A stretch of 64,000 bases of DNA. Source: Sphingomonas sp. BGYR3. Lineage in GTDB: Bacteria; Pseudomonadota; Alphaproteobacteria; Sphingomonadales; Sphingomonadaceae. Both the position numbers and the translations under genes were made by a program. This document shows positions 48,942 through 56,293 of this stretch, piece after piece. The notes beneath the pieces are model-generated. The model was not told the origin of the DNA. It was given only the letters and a program-made list of their open reading frames with translations, and ran no database searches. The first letter of the stretch is position 1. Every line of letters begins with the position of its first letter. The DNA lies in assembly GCF_025153455.1 (NCBI RefSeq), contig NZ_JANZNT010000001.1, positions 558,001-622,000 on the forward strand. The letters are read 5' to 3'.

Positions 48942-48986
48942 TGGTCCCCGCGGCGGATTTGCGGCACTACCATGGACGGGAGAGGG

Positions 48987-49001
48987 TTAATTCCGCGTTA
49001 T
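48987..49001. promoter_or_regulatory. Possible CtrA-type box TTAA-N7-TTAT before cheA
   Basis: TTAA (48987-48990) and TTAT (48998-49001) are 7 bases apart in the 56-bp gap between chpT and cheA, overlapping the chpT stop. This is one mismatch from TTAA-N7-TTAA. The same form appears ahead of the coiled-coil gene at 3939. Short motif, so support is weak. Confidence 0.3.
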
Positions 49002-49648
49002 GCGGCGTGCAGCGATGCCCCGAACAGCAGCACATCGGCGTCGGCGGGCGAAATCATCACGGTGCCGCCCGCATCGCTGACCAGATGCCGGACCAGATGC
49101 GCAGCGGCCGCGCGCGGCGTCACCGCTTCCACTGGTTCCCCGGACAGGACGGCGCGCAGTTCGCTGTCCAGGACGATGCGGTCACCCGTCGCGCGCACCA
49201 CGATTTCCACCTGCTCCCGCTCGATTTCCGCGCCGATATCCAACTGGCCGCCGCGGATCAGGGCATCGCCGCCGATCAGCGCGAGGTTCAGCATCACCTT
49301 GACCGCCACCTTGGGCAGGCTCTGCGCGTCGATCATCCAGCCGATGGTCAGCCGCTTGTGATCGGAAAACAGCCCCTCCAGCGCCTGTTTCGCCTCTCGC
49401 ACATCGACCGAGTCGCCAAAGCCGCCAGCCGCGCCGAACGCCAGGCGAAAGAATTTCAGTTTGTTGGCCGATGCCCGCGCGCTGTCGCTGAGCAGTTCCA
49501 TGCAGCGCGCCCGCATCTCCGGGTCCGTCTCGTCGGCCAGCAGTTCCAGACCGTTGTTGAGTGCGCCGACCGGCGACAGCAGGTCATGGCAAAGGCGCGA
49601 ACAAAGCAGGCTGGCGAAATCGGTGGCGCTGATGTTCAAGACTGGCAA
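48998..49648 (-). CDS. chpT: ChpT-like histidine phosphotransferase
   Basis: 216 residues. Helix with phospho-accepting H21-D22 in LCSRLCHDLLSPVGAL, then a degenerate ATPase-like C-terminal domain. ChpT relays phosphate from CckA to CtrA and CpdR in the alphaproteobacterial cell-cycle pathway. Starts: TTG 49648 (preceded by AAGGGGATCAGGAG) or TTG 49639; no ATG fits. Location beside a chemotaxis cluster may be functional. Confidence 0.88.
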   Translation of the reverse strand: MPVLNISATDFASLLCSRLCHDLLSPVGALNNGLELLADETDPEMRARCMELLSDSARASANKLKFFRLAFGAAGGFGDSVDVREAKQALEGLFSDHKRLTIGWMIDAQSLPKVAVKVMLNLALIGGDALIRGGQLDIGAEIEREQVEIVVRATGDRIVLDSELRAVLSGEPVEAVTPRAAAAHLVRHLVSDAGGTVMISPADADVLLFGASLHAA

Positions 49649-49702
49649 ACTCCTGATCCCCTTGACCGTCCTTAGTCCGCCGTGCGCCTGAATCGCAAGC
49701 GA

Positions 49703-50113
49703 TCAGGCCAGTTCGATGGTCACGGGATCGAAGCGGCCATGCACGGTGCCGCCATTCAACGCGCGCCAGGCCGCCACCCCGCCCGCCCCCACGATCAGCC
49801 ACAGCCGGCCGTCGGGAACAGCCATCGCGGCATCCGTTGGCGACGGTGCCGCATCGCCGCCGGGATGGGAATGCCACCAGCCGATGAGGACCGGCCCACC
49901 CGCCCGCTCGGCACGATAAGCGGCGATCAGCGCGGCGGGATCGATTTCGAAATGGCGATGCGGTTCGGCGGCCACATTCGGCGTTGCGGACCATGCGGTC
50001 ACGCGATCGACGCTGCCGAACAAAAGCCCGCACGCCTCATCGGGCGCGGCCATAGCCGATTCGTGAACGATCGCGTTCACTATCATCCTTGAAATGGCGA
50101 TTTTCGATCCCAT
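49703..50113 (-). CDS. M67-family (JAMM) metallopeptidase
   Basis: 136 residues from ATG 50113 (ATG 50086 is also possible). The JAMM motif is intact: upstream Glu in DEACGLLFG, then HSHPGGDAAPSPTD (H-x-H-x7-S-x2-D). Zinc-dependent isopeptidase-like fold; bacterial relatives process small ubiquitin-like sulfur carriers or act on peptide bonds. No partner is nearby. The gene lies divergently 12 bp from rluD. Confidence 0.85.
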   Translation of the reverse strand: MGSKIAISRMIVNAIVHESAMAAPDEACGLLFGSVDRVTAWSATPNVAAEPHRHFEIDPAALIAAYRAERAGGPVLIGWWHSHPGGDAAPSPTDAAMAVPDGRLWLIVGAGGVAAWRALNGGTVHGRFDPVTIELA

Positions 50114-50125
50114 ATCGCGCTCACA

Positions 50126-51073
50126 ATGGATCGGGGGATCTCCACTCTTCAAGCACGCATTTCGGCAGACGCCGATGGATGGCGGCTGGACCGCGCTTTG
50201 GCGGACGCCCTGCCCACCTTGTCGCGCGAACGGTTGAAGACGCTGATTGCCGCCGGTGCGGTGATCGGACCCGATGGCCCGGTCCGCGATGCCAAGCGCA
50301 AGGCGGCGGCCGGCACGCCCTTTTCGGTGACCATACCCGACCCCGCACCCGCCCATAACGAGGCGCAGGCCATTGCCCTGAACGTCGTGTTCGAGGACGA
50401 GCACCTGATCGTGATCGACAAGCAGGCGGGGCTGGTCGTGCACCCGGCGGCGGGCAATCCCGACGGCACGCTGGTCAACGCGCTGCTCCATCATTGCGGG
50501 GGATCGCTGTCCGGCATCGGCGGCGTCGCGCGGCCGGGGATCGTGCACCGCATCGACAAGGATACCAGCGGCCTGATGGTGGCGGCAAAGACCGACCGGG
50601 CGCATGTCGGCCTGGCCAAGCAGTTCAAGGACCATTCAATCGACCGGCGCTATCTGGCGGTCGTGAACGGTGTACCCAAGGCGGCGGCCGGGACGGTCGA
50701 TGCGCCGCTGGCGCGATCGCCGGTCAATCGCAAGAAGGTGGCCATCGTGGCCAGCGGCAAGCGGGCGGTGACGCATTGGCGGATGATCCGGCCGCTGGAT
50801 CATGCAGGGCTGGTCGAATGTCGGCTGGAAACCGGGCGGACGCATCAGGTTCGGGTCCACATGGCATCGCTCGGCCACGCGCTGATCGGCGATCCGGTGT
50901 ATGGCCGGGCGGGTGGCCGGCATCATCGGATGCTGGAAACCATCGGTTTCAGGCGTCAGGCCTTGCACGCAGCGCGGTTGGGGTTCATTCATCCTGTCAC
51001 AAAGAACGCTTTGTCGTTCGATAGCGATGCTCCCGCTGACATTCAGGAACTGATCGTTCATCTTGGCGGTTGA
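50126..51073 (+). CDS. rluD: RluD-family pseudouridine synthase
   Basis: 315 residues. S4 RNA-binding domain (~14-70, DGWRLDRALADALPTLSRERL) and a catalytic domain with D144 in HRIDKDTSGL. Isomerises uridines in 23S rRNA (RluD-type). The start codon lies only 12 bp from the divergent JAMM gene, so promoters must overlap coding sequence. Confidence 0.94.
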   Translation: MDRGISTLQARISADADGWRLDRALADALPTLSRERLKTLIAAGAVIGPDGPVRDAKRKAAAGTPFSVTIPDPAPAHNEAQAIALNVVFEDEHLIVIDKQAGLVVHPAAGNPDGTLVNALLHHCGGSLSGIGGVARPGIVHRIDKDTSGLMVAAKTDRAHVGLAKQFKDHSIDRRYLAVVNGVPKAAAGTVDAPLARSPVNRKKVAIVASGKRAVTHWRMIRPLDHAGLVECRLETGRTHQVRVHMASLGHALIGDPVYGRAGGRHHRMLETIGFRRQALHAARLGFIHPVTKNALSFDSDAPADIQELIVHLGG

Positions 51074-51091
51074 AATTCAATACGGCTGAAG

Positions 51092-51124
51092 AGGCAGGTG
51101 GCGCGAAGATCGCGGACCTGCCCT
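51092..51124. promoter_or_regulatory. Strong stem-loop in the rluD-rpoH gap
   Basis: GGCAGGT (51093-51099) pairs with ACCTGCC (51116-51122), with an inner CGCG/CGCG (51102-51105, 51111-51114) around AAGAT. It lies ~20 bp after rluD and ~26 bp before rpoH. It could terminate rluD or sit in the 5' leader of rpoH; the ribosome-binding site GGAAAGGGAG lies outside the stem. Confidence 0.5.
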
Positions 51125-51150
51125 AATCCGGCGGAAAGGGAGTCCTGGTT

Positions 51151-52053
51151 ATGGCAAAATCGAGCAATGTCCCGGCGACGATCCCGGCGCTTGGCGGCGA
51201 GGCGAGCCTGAGCCGCTATCTGTCGGAGATCAAGAAATTCCCGATCCTGGCGCCCGAGCAGGAATATATGCTCGCCAAGCGGTTTCAGGAGCATGGCGAT
51301 CCAGAGGCGGCGGCGCAGCTGGTGACCAGCCACCTGCGGCTGGTGGCCAAGATTGCCATGGGGTATCGCGGCTATGGTCTGCCGGTCAGCGAGCTGATTT
51401 CCGAAGGGAATATCGGGCTGATGCAGGGCGTGAAGAAGTTCGAGCCCGACCGGGGTTTCCGCCTCGCAACCTATGCCATGTGGTGGATCCGCGCGAGCAT
51501 TCAGGAGTTCATCCTGCGGTCGTGGAGCCTGGTCAAGATGGGCACCACGGCGGCGCAGAAGAAGCTGTTCTTCAACCTGCGCCGGATGAAGGCCAAGCTG
51601 GACGCGTTCGAGGACGGCGATCTGCGGCCCGAGGACGTGGCCAAGATCGCGCACGACCTGGGCGTGACCGAGGAGGAAGTAACCTCCATGAACCGCCGCA
51701 TGGCGATGGGCGGGGATACCTCGCTCAACGTGTCGATGCGCGACGATTCCGAAAGCCAGTGGCAGGATTGGCTGGCCGATGAAGGTCCGTTGCAGGACGA
51801 GCGGGTCGCCGAAGCGCAGGAGGCGGATGTTCGCCACGCGCTGCTGATCGAGGCGATGGACGACCTGAACGAGCGCGAGCGGCACATCCTGACCGAGCGG
51901 CGGCTGACCGACGATCCCAAGACGCTGGAAGAGCTGAGCCAGGTTTATAACGTCAGCCGCGAGCGGGTTCGCCAGATCGAGGTACGCGCGTTCGAAAAGC
52001 TGCAAAAGGCGATGATGCGGCTGGCCGGGGAGCGGCGGCTGATCACCGCCTGA
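51151..52053 (+). CDS. rpoH: Heat-shock sigma factor (sigma-32)
   Basis: 300 residues. Region 2 core motif ISEGNIGLMQGVKKFEP (~83-99), RpoH box with Q136-KKLFFNLRR, and region 4 with SRERVRQIEVRAFEKLQ. It directs transcription of chaperone and protease genes after heat or unfolding stress. Start ATG 51151 follows a purine-rich AAAGGGAG. A strong hairpin lies upstream. Confidence 0.96.
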   Translation: MAKSSNVPATIPALGGEASLSRYLSEIKKFPILAPEQEYMLAKRFQEHGDPEAAAQLVTSHLRLVAKIAMGYRGYGLPVSELISEGNIGLMQGVKKFEPDRGFRLATYAMWWIRASIQEFILRSWSLVKMGTTAAQKKLFFNLRRMKAKLDAFEDGDLRPEDVAKIAHDLGVTEEEVTSMNRRMAMGGDTSLNVSMRDDSESQWQDWLADEGPLQDERVAEAQEADVRHALLIEAMDDLNERERHILTERRLTDDPKTLEELSQVYNVSRERVRQIEVRAFEKLQKAMMRLAGERRLITA

Positions 52054-52081
52054 CGCCCGTCAACCGATAACCCGGACGATA

Positions 52082-52136
52082 CCGGCCGGCTGTTCCAGTC
52101 CCGCATTCGCGGTCGGAAACAGCCGGCCGTTTTGTT
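52082..52136 (+). terminator. rpoH transcription terminator
   Basis: CCGGCCGGCTGTTCC (52082-52096) and GGAAACAGCCGGCCG (52115-52129) form a ~13-bp stem with one bulge, followed at once by TTTTGTT. This is a convincing rho-independent terminator, 30 bp after rpoH. Confidence 0.85.
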
Positions 52137-52150
52137 GTGCGGCGGATCGG

Positions 52151-53329
52151 TCAGGCAGCCGTCGCAGGACTGGCGGCCGGAGTAGCGGGCCTGGCCAGCT
52201 TTGCCGGTCCGTTCAGCCAACGGTCGATGGGGCCACCCCGGATCAGCCAGCGATAGCTGACCAGCAACAGCGCCATGCTGCCCGCCGACGCGATCAGATA
52301 TTTGACCAAAGGCGGCAATGGCAGCGGCAGCATCAGGATGGGCAACAGCAGCGCCGGGATCATATGGGCGATATAGACCCAGTAGGAGCTGGCCGACAGG
52401 AACCGTACGACCGGGCCGGGCCGCCGGGCAAAGCGAAGCGCGGCGGACAGGCCGGCCAGCGATACGGTCCACGACAGGACGCCGAACGCGAGCGCATAGG
52501 GCAGCCGTTCCAGCTTTCGCGACGTCCAGATGTCGATCGGCCAGGTCCACACGACCGCAAAATAGAGCGGCAGCATCAGTAGCGCGCCCGCCAGCAGCCA
52601 GGCCCAGCGCCGCGCCAGCACGCCCAGCAATTCGGGCTGGCGATGGCAGTACCAGCCATACAGATAGGCAGCACCAAAGGCGACCAGCACATGCACGCTG
52701 GGCACCAGGGTCGATGGCGGGATTGAGGTCATCGGGTCCCACCCGCGGAACAGCGTCATCGCCGCCGCGATCGGCAGGCCGAACAGCAGCGGCGTGATCC
52801 AGCTGTTCACGGCCAGCGCCATCCAGCGGTCGATCCACGCCGGGATGGTCGACCGGACCCGCACCAGCGCAACGGTCAGCGCATAGAAAATCGCGATGAC
52901 GTACAGAAACCACAAATGGGTCAGCGGAAACTGGATGACGGGATTGAAGCCGTCGGCAACCCCCGTGCCATACCGGGTGATGGCGCGGTCGCCCAACCGC
53001 CAGATGAACGGCACCACCGCATAATAGCCAAGGCCGAACACGATCAGGGGCAGGACGATGCGGATCAGCCGGTCGCGGATGAAAAACGCCTCCCCCTTTC
53101 CCACGAACAGGGCACGTGCGGCAAACCCGCTGATCAGGAAAAAGGTGATCATGATCGACAGCTGCGCCAGGAAAACCTGAAGCGCGACGATCATGTCGAA
53201 CCCGTCATACGCCGCCCAGACGGGCAGCGAGATATAGGTCATGCCGACATGGGCCATGACGACCAGGATGACGAGGACGATCCGGGCAACGTCCAGCCCG
53301 TACAGGCGCTGGGGCGCGGCGGCGGTCAT
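52151..53329 (-). CDS. Acyltransferase-3 family membrane protein
   Basis: 392 residues from ATG 53329. About ten membrane helices; N-terminal LYGLDVARIVLVILVVMAHVGM gives the R/H motif of acyltransferase-3/OpgC-type proteins (R16, H27 in the first helix). It probably transfers an acyl group to a sugar or lipid at the membrane. Overlaps the sterol desaturase-like gene by 4 bp, suggesting a shared pathway for an envelope lipid. Confidence 0.85.
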   Translation of the reverse strand: MTAAAPQRLYGLDVARIVLVILVVMAHVGMTYISLPVWAAYDGFDMIVALQVFLAQLSIMITFFLISGFAARALFVGKGEAFFIRDRLIRIVLPLIVFGLGYYAVVPFIWRLGDRAITRYGTGVADGFNPVIQFPLTHLWFLYVIAIFYALTVALVRVRSTIPAWIDRWMALAVNSWITPLLFGLPIAAAMTLFRGWDPMTSIPPSTLVPSVHVLVAFGAAYLYGWYCHRQPELLGVLARRWAWLLAGALLMLPLYFAVVWTWPIDIWTSRKLERLPYALAFGVLSWTVSLAGLSAALRFARRPGPVVRFLSASSYWVYIAHMIPALLLPILMLPLPLPPLVKYLIASAGSMALLLVSYRWLIRGGPIDRWLNGPAKLARPATPAASPATAA

Positions 53330-54144
53330 GCGTTGCCCTGCGAACCGGCGGCGGCGACCGGCGCCGCCTGAGCCGTGCCGCGACGGCGGAACAGCGGGCG
53401 GGCATTGGCATCGAAGCGTTCGCGATAGTGGGGATGCTCGGTGCCCATCATCCGGTCCCACCAGGTGAACCACAGCCCGAAATTGTAGCGCCCCTCGCTG
53501 TGATGCAGGTCGTGATGCGTCGTCGTGGCAAACCATTGCGTGATGCGGCCGCGCGCAAAGCCGGGCCAGGCCAGTTCATATCCGGAATGGCCGAACGCGT
53601 TGTGGATCACCTGATGCGCCACGAAAAACCCGACATTTTCGGGCGCCGTCGGCACCAGCAGCACCCAAAGCGGCACGAAACCGACCTGAACCGCAGCCTC
53701 GATCGGCGAGAAGGCATAGCTGGCCAGCGCGGTCGGCGCCTTGGACTGATGATGGGTCAGGTGAACGGTGCGGAACAGCCGCCGTCCGTGCATCATCCGG
53801 TGGGTCCAGTAGAAATAAGTGTCATGACCAATGGCCATGGCGATCTGAAACAGGATCGTCGCACCGACAGACAGCTGAAAGGACCGCCAAGTCAGCACGC
53901 CCGTGTACAGGCCGACGATGGTCAGCGTGATGACCCCGGCAAAGACGACGCAGGAAACCAGCGATGCTGCAATCTCGCGGCGAACATCCTTGAACTTCAG
54001 TGGCTTGTCCTGAATCTTGCGCGGTGCCAGCCAGCGGGACAGCGCCAGAAAGGCCAGGAACATCCCCCCCGCCACCAGCAGATAGCGCACCGTTTCGCCC
54101 AGCGTAATGACGCCGAACCAGGTCAGATAGAAATTCAGATCCAT
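53326..54144 (-). CDS. Sterol desaturase / fatty acid hydroxylase family
   Basis: 272 residues from ATG 54144. Four to five membrane helices and the di-iron histidine boxes HDTYFYWTHR (107-116), HLTHHQS (128-134) and TTHHDLHHSEG. Hydroxylates or desaturates a lipid or isoprenoid. Coupled to the acyltransferase. The long frame upstream (antisense to mtgA) is not used. Confidence 0.9.
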   Translation of the reverse strand: MDLNFYLTWFGVITLGETVRYLLVAGGMFLAFLALSRWLAPRKIQDKPLKFKDVRREIAASLVSCVVFAGVITLTIVGLYTGVLTWRSFQLSVGATILFQIAMAIGHDTYFYWTHRMMHGRRLFRTVHLTHHQSKAPTALASYAFSPIEAAVQVGFVPLWVLLVPTAPENVGFFVAHQVIHNAFGHSGYELAWPGFARGRITQWFATTTHHDLHHSEGRYNFGLWFTWWDRMMGTEHPHYRERFDANARPLFRRRGTAQAAPVAAAGSQGNA

Positions 54145-54288
54145 CGAAATCCCCCAATTTCGCAGTGCATCATACGCATATTTCAGCCATTTCGCACGCA
54201 GTTTTCCCGGGTTTACGGCGCGCCCTGGTGCCGCTGTTTGGGTCAGTTTGCCGGTGACGAGCGTGCCCGGCCGCGTTATGAGCGGGAT

Positions 54289-54993
54289 GTGGGACGGGTG
54301 GCGCAACAGCGATGGTTCGGGCGATTGCTCCGCTGGATCGGGATGGCCATTGGCGCCTTCGTCGCGCTGTCCCTGCTGATGGTCGTCATCTATCGCTTTG
54401 TCCCCGTCCCGATCACCTGGACGATGATCGGCGATGCACTGGCCGGGCATGGGGTGGAAAAGCAGTGGCGATCGCTGGACCGCATCGACCGCGACATGGC
54501 GCGCGCGGTGATCGCTGGCGAAGACGCGCGCTTCTGTTCGCATTACGGGTTTGATTACAAGGCGATTGCTGCTGCGGCGGCACGCAACGCAACCGGCCGG
54601 GGCGTCCTGCGCGGTGGATCGACGATCAGTCAGCAGACCGCCAAGAACGTGTTCCTGTGGCAGGGCGGCGGCCTGTTTCGCAAGGCGCTGGAGGCGTGGT
54701 TCACGCTGCTGATCGAAACGATCTGGGGCAAGCAGCGGATCATGGAAGTCTATCTGAACGTCGCGGAAACCGGCATCGGCACCTATGGCGTCGAAGCGGG
54801 GGCGCGGCGATATTTCAAGCATGGTGCCGACCGGTTGAGCCGGACCGAGGCGGCACGCATTGCCGCCGTCCTGCCGCTGCCCAAAAAACGGCCGGGCAGC
54901 GCGCCCAGCGGCTGGACCCGCCGGTATGGCAACCGGATCGCGGCGCGAATCGGCGTGGTCGCGAACGAGGGCATGGATTCCTGCCTGCGGTGA
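54289..54993 (+). CDS. mtgA: Monofunctional peptidoglycan transglycosylase
   Basis: 234 residues. One N-terminal TM (~16-37), then GT51 domain with EDARFCSHYGFD, STISQQTAKNVFL and YLNVAETGIGTYGVEAGARRYF. Polymerises lipid II. No ATG fits; GTG 54289 or GTG 54298 gives GRVAQQRWFG. The stop overlaps the next gene by 4 bp (GTGA). Confidence 0.93.
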   Translation: MGRVAQQRWFGRLLRWIGMAIGAFVALSLLMVVIYRFVPVPITWTMIGDALAGHGVEKQWRSLDRIDRDMARAVIAGEDARFCSHYGFDYKAIAAAAARNATGRGVLRGGSTISQQTAKNVFLWQGGGLFRKALEAWFTLLIETIWGKQRIMEVYLNVAETGIGTYGVEAGARRYFKHGADRLSRTEAARIAAVLPLPKKRPGSAPSGWTRRYGNRIAARIGVVANEGMDSCLR

Positions 54994-55637
54994 CGCTTTG
55001 CCGGGCGGCATTGGCGGCGATGCTGGCATGGGCCGCACCGTCCGTCGCGCAAGACCCGCCCGAGCCGCCAAGCGGGGAGGCGGTACTGGCCGAACTGAAC
55101 CGGATGCGTTCCGATCCCGGGCGATATGGCGATGCGATTGGCGAGCGCGCCCGCTGGTTCGTGGATGCGCGCGTCTATCGCCCGCCCGGCGATCCGGTCG
55201 GCATCCTGACGCTCGAAGGGCCAGCGGCGGTGCGCGAAGCGGCGGATGCCCTGCGCCGGGTGACGCCGATGCCGCTGCTGTCGCCGTCGCCAAAACTGAA
55301 TGCAGGCGCGATGCAGCTTGCCCGCGAACAGGCGGCAAGCGGCGCGATCGGCCATCGCGACCGGATGGGGCGCGGGCCGGGCGAACGGGTTAGGGCACTG
55401 GGCGGCGATATCTTTGTCGCCGAAGTGATCAGCTATGGCCATGTCAGCGCGCGCGACGTGATCATGGCGCTATTGATCGATGATGGGGTCGGTCGCCGCG
55501 GGCACCGGGTCACACTGCTGGATCGGCAGAACCGGTTTGCGGGCGTCGGCTGCGCGCCGCACAGCCGGTATCGTATCGTCTGCGTAATCGACCTGTCGAG
55601 CGGGCGGGACGGCCAGTACGTCCCGCCCGGTCCGTAA
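54990..55637 (+). CDS. Secreted CAP-domain protein
   Basis: 215 residues from GTG 54990. Signal peptide (CRAALAAMLAWAAPSVAQD). CAP/SCP-type features: AVLAELNRMRSDPGRYGD, LNAGAMQLAREQAASGAIGHRDRMG and RRGHRVTLLDRQNRFAGVGC. Function of bacterial CAP proteins is mostly unknown. Coupled to mtgA, so a wall-linked role is possible. Confidence 0.85.
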   Translation: MTLCRAALAAMLAWAAPSVAQDPPEPPSGEAVLAELNRMRSDPGRYGDAIGERARWFVDARVYRPPGDPVGILTLEGPAAVREAADALRRVTPMPLLSPSPKLNAGAMQLAREQAASGAIGHRDRMGRGPGERVRALGGDIFVAEVISYGHVSARDVIMALLIDDGVGRRGHRVTLLDRQNRFAGVGCAPHSRYRIVCVIDLSSGRDGQYVPPGP

Positions 55638-55640
55638 GGG

Positions 55641-55883
55641 TTATTCGCCGGGCACGGCCTTTTCGATGGCGTCACCCGCCTTGTCGGCGGCGTCTCCGAC
55701 CGATTTGGCGGCTTCGGTGACTGCTTCGGTCTTTGCAGATTCCTGGTTGTTCTGATTGATCAGATAGAACGCGCCGATCACGACCGCCAGCAGCAGCGCG
55801 ATGCCGATCAGGATCGTGCCGCCGCCGCCGCGCTTTTCGATCACCGTCGTATGCGTCGGCTGCGGATTCGTCTGATTATCCAT
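55641..55883 (-). CDS. Small single-TM protein with acidic/Ala-rich tail
   Basis: 80 residues. Polar start MDNQTNPQPTHTTVIEK, one span (TILIGIALLLAVVIGAFYL), then a helical Ala/Lys/Asp/Glu tail with KSVGDAADKAGDAIEKA. No family recognised. It converges with the CAP gene (3-bp gap). Confidence 0.7.
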   Translation of the reverse strand: MDNQTNPQPTHTTVIEKRGGGGTILIGIALLLAVVIGAFYLINQNNQESAKTEAVTEAAKSVGDAADKAGDAIEKAVPGE

Positions 55884-55943
55884 GATGTTCCCTCCTTGTT
55901 GATGGAGGTTGCAACATCCGGCAAACCGTTATGGTTCCTTCGA

Positions 55944-56267
55944 TCAGAAGGGCAGCTTGAAACCCGGCGGCAACGGGATGCCCGCGCTGAGTTTCGACAT
56001 TTCGCCCTGTGCCGCCGCATCCGCCTTTGCTCGCGCGTCGTTCATGGCGGCGGTGATCAGATCCTCCAGCATGGTCTTTTCGGTCGGGGCCAGCAGCGAA
56101 TCGTCGATGTCGATGCCGATGATGCGGCCCTTTGCACTGGCGCGCACCTTAACGAGGCCGCCACCGGCGGCGCCCTCAACCTCGATCCCGTCCAGATTAG
56201 CCTGCGCCTTTTCCAGTTCGTTCTGGACGTTCTGCGCCATGGCCATGATGTCTTCGAGCGATTTCAT
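55944..56267 (-). CDS. YbaB/EbfC nucleoid-associated protein
   Basis: 107 residues. Pattern LEDIMAMAQNVQNELEKAQANL, LVKVRASAKGRIIGIDIDDSLL, MNDARAKADAAAQGEMSKL. Homodimeric DNA-binding protein. Located directly downstream of dnaX (26 bp), the classical dnaX-ybaB order. Confidence 0.94.
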   Translation of the reverse strand: MKSLEDIMAMAQNVQNELEKAQANLDGIEVEGAAGGGLVKVRASAKGRIIGIDIDDSLLAPTEKTMLEDLITAAMNDARAKADAAAQGEMSKLSAGIPLPPGFKLPF

Positions 56268-56293
56268 ACTTCACCTGTCCATCCGATTTGCGG

